Shown here piece by piece: positions 60,625 to 64,000 of a stretch of 64,000 bases of DNA. Position 1 is the first letter of the stretch. The number at the start of each line of letters is the position of its first letter. The DNA is from Paracoccaceae bacterium (GTDB lineage: Bacteria > Pseudomonadota > Alphaproteobacteria > Rhodobacterales > Rhodobacteraceae), in contig JANSYP010000001.1 of assembly GCA_024742405.1 (NCBI GenBank), forward strand, positions 1,550,001-1,614,000. Reading direction: 5' to 3'. The translations under genes and the position numbers were made by a program. The notes under the pieces are model-generated. The model did not search any database and was not told the origin of the DNA. It worked only from the letters and a program-made list of their open reading frames with translations.

Positions 60625-62628
60625 ATGGACCAGTTTCTTCTGATCGCCTTCCTGTTCCTGATCGCGGGCGTGGTCGCGGTCCCCATCGCGTCGAAATTCA
60701 AGCTCGGCTCGGTCCTGGGCTATCTCATCGCCGGCATGGTGCTGGCCCCGGCGCTTGCCGCGCTCAATGTCGATGTGGTCAGCCTCCAGCACTTTGCCGA
60801 GTTCGGCGTGGTGATGATGCTGTTTCTCGTCGGGCTGGAGCTGGAGCCGAAACTGCTCTGGCAGATGCGCTCGCGCCTCATCGGGCTGGGCGGGCTGCAG
60901 GTGGTGCTGAGCTCCGGGCTCGCCATGGCCGCCGGGATGGCGTTCGGGCTGGCCTGGCAGACCGCGCTGGCGGTGGGACTGATCCTGTCGCTGTCGTCCA
61001 CGGCGATCGTGTTGCAGACGCTCAATGAACGCGGGCTGATGAAGACCGATGGCGGCCAGTCGAGCTTTGCCGTCCTGCTCACCCAGGACATCGCGGTCAT
61101 CCCGATGCTGGCCTTTCTGCCGTTGCTTGCCCTGCCGGAATTCGCATCGCTCGCCGGCGACGCGGGTGCCCACGGAGCGGAGGCTGCCCATGGCGCGCCC
61201 GTCCATGCCGATGGCGGTCACGGAGACGGCGATCATGGCGGCGCGCTCAGCCTCACCGCCGGGCTGCCGCCCTGGGGACAGGCGCTGGTCACGCTGGGGG
61301 CCATCGCATCGGTCATCGTTGGCGGCAGTTTCCTGACCCGGCCCATCTTCCGCTTCATCTCCATGGCCAATCTGCGCGAGCTTTTCACTGCCGCCGCGCT
61401 GATGCTGGTGATCGGCATCGCGCTGCTGATGACACTTGTGGGGCTCTCGCCGGCGCTGGGCACGTTCCTGGCGGGCGTCGTGCTGGCCAACAGCGAATAC
61501 CGCCACGAGCTGGAAAGCGATATCGACCCGTTCAAGGGGCTGCTTCTGGGTCTCTTCTTCATGACCGTCGGCGCGCTCATCGATTTCGACCTGCTCGGGG
61601 CGCAGCTTCTGCCGATCATCGGCATGACCCTTGGATTGCTCGCGCTCAAGGCCGGGGTGCTCTACGCGCTGGCCTATATTTTCGGGCTGAAGGGCGCCGA
61701 CCGTCCGCTGCTGGCGGTATCGCTGGCCCAGGCGGGCGAGTTCGGCTTCGTGCTGCTCTCCTTCGCGGTGCTCAACAACGTCCTGCCCCAGGGCCTGGCC
61801 GACATGCTCCTGCTTGTGGTGGCGCTTTCGATGCTGATGACGCCCTTGATGTTCATCCTCTATGATCGGGTGATCGCGCCGCGCTACATCGAGGAACAGT
61901 CGAAAGAAGCCGACGAGATCGATGTCGAGGCGCCAGTCATCATCGCAGGCCACGGCCGGTTCGGCGGCATCGTCAACCGCGTGCTGCGCGCGTCAGGGTT
62001 CGAAACCGTGGTGCTCGACCATTCCGCCGCCCAGCTGGAGATGCTGCGCACCTTCGGCGTGCGCGCCTTCTACGGCGACGCGACCCGGCCCGATCTGCTC
62101 CATGCCGCGGGGATCGAACGCGCGCGGATGCTGGTGATCGCCATCGACGACCGCGCCGATACGACCGAACTGGTGCGCTACATGGTCGAGGCGCATCCGC
62201 GGGTCCATGTGATCGCGCGCGCCCGCGACCGTCAGCATGTCTATGAGCTCTACTCCGCGGGCTGCCGCGACATCATCCGCGACACCTTTGACAGCGGCGT
62301 GCGCACGGGCCGCTCGGCACTCGAGGCGCTCGGCATGCACCCCTACGAGGCCGAACTGCGCTGCCGCGATTTCGTCGCCCGTGACCGCCATGCGCTGGCC
62401 CAACTGGCCGAGGTCTATGACGCCGACGTGCCGATCCATAAGAACCAGGCCTATGTCGACCGCGCCAAAGCGCTCAATGCGGAGTCCGAAGCCGAGATGC
62501 GCGGCGAGTTGCGCGGCTATAACAGCCGCACCGCGCGCGGCTGGGCCCCGCCGAGCAGCGCAGATGTCGAGACCGAGAAAGCGGCCGATGCCGCCGACCG
62601 TGATGCCGAACGCGCCGCCGGCGCGTAG
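60625..62628 (+). CDS. Glutathione-regulated K+/H+ antiporter, KefB/KefC type
   Basis: A 667-residue protein with a CPA2 antiporter domain of about 12 membrane segments (residues 1-420; VVMMLFLVGLELEPKLLWQM, LSSTAIVLQT, FLAGVVLANSEYRHELESDI) and a C-terminal TrkA-N/RCK domain (VIIAGHGRFGGIVNRVLRAS, YGDATRPDLLHAAGI). Kef systems expel K+ and take up H+ to acidify the cytoplasm and protect against electrophiles, gated by glutathione adducts. A loop at residues 179-206 is unusual: five histidines (183, 189, 194, 199, 204) alternate with Asp and Gly. It is probably co-transcribed with the upstream kefF-like gene. Confidence 0.94.
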   Translation: MDQFLLIAFLFLIAGVVAVPIASKFKLGSVLGYLIAGMVLAPALAALNVDVVSLQHFAEFGVVMMLFLVGLELEPKLLWQMRSRLIGLGGLQVVLSSGLAMAAGMAFGLAWQTALAVGLILSLSSTAIVLQTLNERGLMKTDGGQSSFAVLLTQDIAVIPMLAFLPLLALPEFASLAGDAGAHGAEAAHGAPVHADGGHGDGDHGGALSLTAGLPPWGQALVTLGAIASVIVGGSFLTRPIFRFISMANLRELFTAAALMLVIGIALLMTLVGLSPALGTFLAGVVLANSEYRHELESDIDPFKGLLLGLFFMTVGALIDFDLLGAQLLPIIGMTLGLLALKAGVLYALAYIFGLKGADRPLLAVSLAQAGEFGFVLLSFAVLNNVLPQGLADMLLLVVALSMLMTPLMFILYDRVIAPRYIEEQSKEADEIDVEAPVIIAGHGRFGGIVNRVLRASGFETVVLDHSAAQLEMLRTFGVRAFYGDATRPDLLHAAGIERARMLVIAIDDRADTTELVRYMVEAHPRVHVIARARDRQHVYELYSAGCRDIIRDTFDSGVRTGRSALEALGMHPYEAELRCRDFVARDRHALAQLAEVYDADVPIHKNQAYVDRAKALNAESEAEMRGELRGYNSRTARGWAPPSSADVETEKAADAADRDAERAAGA

Positions 62629-62632
62629 AAGG

Positions 62633-63106
62633 CTACTCCGCCGCGCGCAGCCGGCCGCGCGCCTCCATCCGGTCGCCGGTTGCCGGAACCAGCCCGCCAC
62701 ACTTGCCCAGCCCGTGGGCAGGCATCCCGCGATAGAGCGTCTCGTAGGCGCCCGCGTCGACCATGTAGGTCTCGTGCCAGATGCCCACGGCGCCGCGGCC
62801 GGTCTCCTTGACGCGGCGGTTGAAGGCCGTCCAGGCGGGCCAGTGTTCCTGCCCGGGCGCCCGCGCATAGGCCTCCAGATGGTCGAAACTGCGCCAGTAT
62901 TGCACCATCGTGAACCATCCCAGATCGCTATGGCCCAGAAAGCCGGAATCCGGCGGCGAGCCATAGAGCTCGCGGATCATGCGCGGCATCGCCCGCGCAA
63001 CCGGCAGCCACGCGCCGACCTTGAGCGGCTTGTTGATCCGCATGCCGATGAGGAACACGACGAACGGCCCCTCGATCTCGGCCGTCATACGCTCCGCAAT
63101 GATCAT
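62633..63106 (-). CDS. DUF4188 family protein
   Basis: A 157-residue protein from the ATG at 63106, with GGGGGA at eight bases. It reads [40 protein letters not shown] and [20 protein letters not shown], the DUF4188 pattern, related to the dimeric alpha-beta barrel monooxygenase-like fold. Members occur as single enzymes or in fungal biosynthetic clusters; function here unknown. It is convergent with the Kef gene, four bases apart. Confidence 0.87.
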   Translation of the reverse strand: MIIAERMTAEIEGPFVVFLIGMRINKPLKVGAWLPVARAMPRMIRELYGSPPDSGFLGHSDLGWFTMVQYWRSFDHLEAYARAPGQEHWPAWTAFNRRVKETGRGAVGIWHETYMVDAGAYETLYRGMPAHGLGKCGGLVPATGDRMEARGRLRAAE

Positions 63107-63184
63107 CGCGTCGGTCCCCCGTCTCACCCGGCGCGACTATGCAGGCTCGTCCGTCAAAGGTCACCAGCCCGCCCGCGGCCCCCC

Positions 63185-63215
63185 ATGAAAAAACCCCGGC
63201 TGGTTGCCGGGGTTT
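63185..63215 (-). terminator. Rho-independent terminator of the second VPLPA-CTERM gene
   Basis: On the minus strand the perfect 10-base stem AAACCCCGGC/GCCGGGGTTT with a five-base loop runs into six T. It lies 23 bases after the stop codon. Confidence 0.88.
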
Positions 63216-63238
63216 CGGGTCATGCTTTCAGGGACGGG

Positions 63239-63901
63239 TCAGGTGGCGAACCGGCGCACCCCGACGAGCCCGCCGATCCCGGCCAGCAGCAGCCATGCCG
63301 CCGCGGGCAAGGGAACGGCCGCCGGCGCGGTGGTCGCCCCAAGCAACTTCGTCGTGTCGCGATTGACGCCGTCGCCGCTCACGGACGAAAAGCGTACGAA
63401 ACTGAACTGCGGCACATTCGGGTCGCCGATCAGATCGGCCAGGGTCAGCACGCTGGTCGAGATCTGGAACGTGAAGGGGACGACCGATACATCCGTCGGT
63501 GCGATCCGCAGGCCGACATCGAATTTCGGGTCTGTGATGCCCGCGCCGAAGTCATAGTCGCCCTTGGCATTCACACCGCGGCCCAGATTGCTGACAGCAC
63601 CCGCCGCCGACTGAAACGCGGCAATGCTCGCGCTTGCATTGAGGATGTCGGATTCCTGGAGTTCGATCCCGCTGGTGTCGAACATGAAGCCCTGAAGGCT
63701 GCCCGAAACACCGCTCGAACCGATGGAAAAGGTCAGGAACCCGGCGTTGGTGTCGTCATCGACCGTGACGGCGGGCGTGGGGAACGTGCCGGTGTTCTTA
63801 TCGTCGACGACAAAACCTGTGTAGGTGAGCGACGCGGCCCCGGCCGGACCGAGCGCTGCGACAGTGGCAAACACAACTGCAAATACCGATGACTTAATCA
63901 T
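63239..63901 (-). CDS. VPLPA-CTERM sorting domain protein, secreted
   Basis: A 220-residue exported protein from the ATG at 63901 (GAGAG upstream). The signal peptide is MIKSSVFAVVFATVAALGPA, ending GAA. The body is an acidic, Ser/Thr/Asp-rich beta protein (AVTVDDDTNAGFLTFSIGSS, SFVRFSSVSGDGVNRD) with no known domain. The C terminus reads APAAVPLPAAAWLLLAGIGG followed by LVGVRRFAT, a canonical VPLPA-CTERM signal for exosortase-type sorting. A possible CtrA-type dyad lies 60 bases upstream and a strong terminator downstream. Confidence 0.88.
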   Translation of the reverse strand: MIKSSVFAVVFATVAALGPAGAASLTYTGFVVDDKNTGTFPTPAVTVDDDTNAGFLTFSIGSSGVSGSLQGFMFDTSGIELQESDILNASASIAAFQSAAGAVSNLGRGVNAKGDYDFGAGITDPKFDVGLRIAPTDVSVVPFTFQISTSVLTLADLIGDPNVPQFSFVRFSSVSGDGVNRDTTKLLGATTAPAAVPLPAAAWLLLAGIGGLVGVRRFAT

Positions 63902-63960
63902 GACCAACTCTCTAATTAACAAACTTGATTCAACTTTAAGCGGTATAGTTAACCTCTGCC

Positions 63961-63983
63961 AACCTTAACCTTGCGTTAAGGTT
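63961..63983. promoter_or_regulatory. Dyad containing TTAA-N7-TTAA, possible CtrA site
   Basis: AACCTTAAC and GTTAAGGTT are perfect nine-base arms around CTTGC. The dyad contains TTAA-N7-TTAA (63965-63979), the alphaproteobacterial CtrA spacing. It lies 60 bases upstream of the second VPLPA-CTERM gene, which reads leftwards from 63901. Confidence 0.45.
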
Positions 63984-64000
63984 AACGCCAGCGTGATCGA

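Overview
This window looks like a contiguous stretch of chromosome from a high-GC alphaproteobacterium of the family Rhodobacteraceae (Roseobacter/Rhodobacter group). The evidence is the order dusB(nifR3)-ntrB-ntrC-ntrY-ntrX-trkA-trkH-hfq-hflX, NtrC and NtrX proteins that lack the sigma-54 contact loop (known for Rhodobacter NtrC), a fused IspDF, a magnesium-type HemB, an ArgC with a GCNAATG active site, a 'component of SufBCD complex'-type membrane protein, and VPLPA-CTERM surface proteins. No insertion sequence, prophage, CRISPR array, rRNA or tRNA was recognised. The assignment rests on reading the sequence and family knowledge; no database search was run.

Layout. 1-8 kb: the 5' part of mfd (runs off the left edge), a small membrane protein, hemB, a SYLF-domain lipoprotein and a penicillin-acylase-family hydrolase. 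7.5-19.4 kb: one long minus-strand block for nitrogen sensing (dusB-ntrBC-ntrYX), potassium uptake (trkAH) and RNA/ribosome control (hfq-hflX). 19.5-22.8 kb: isoprenoid and phospholipid enzymes (ispDF, pgpA), a CinA-C amidase, a Coq10/RatA-like protein and a purine phosphoribosyltransferase. 22.8-28.3 kb: a VPLPA-CTERM protein, a transglutaminase-like protein, a DUF3047 protein, a decayed OmpR-type regulator, lipA and marC. 28.3-32.5 kb: a gene-poor stretch, the rplM-rpsI operon, a decayed VPLPA-CTERM gene and two enoyl-CoA hydratase-family enzymes. 32.5-39.9 kb: cytochrome c maturation genes (ccmE, a Gre-like factor, ccmF, ccmH), argC, murI, an acyltransferase and a LysR regulator. 39.9-47.2 kb: a candidate sRNA, a decayed secreted-protein gene, purL, bolA, grxD, zapA with a coiled-coil partner, and tkt. 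47.6-54.5 kb: a serine-hydrolase protein, two gap paralogues, a potF-like gene killed by one stop codon, a SnoaL-like protein and a zinc alcohol dehydrogenase. 54.4-64 kb: a DUF1127 protein, coaD, a CBS protein, mmsA, an alpha/beta hydrolase, a metallophosphoesterase, a Kef-type K+/H+ antiporter with its flavoprotein partner, a DUF4188 protein and a second VPLPA-CTERM protein.

How genes connect. The carbon-metabolism part is the most coherent regulatory story. Both gap genes carry a GTTA-N4-TAAC dyad upstream, and the two enzymes differ at the residue that usually sets NAD versus NADP use, so the pair may be a glycolytic/gluconeogenic set under one LacI-type regulator. Potassium handling appears twice (TrkAH uptake, Kef efflux). 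BolA and the CGFS monothiol glutaredoxin are adjacent, as expected for an iron-sulfur partnership, and ZapA is overlapped by a coiled-coil gene in the position of Caulobacter ZauP. Four genes are in decay (an OmpR-type regulator, a VPLPA-CTERM protein, a small secreted protein and a polyamine-binding protein), so the window shows ongoing gene loss between conserved housekeeping blocks.
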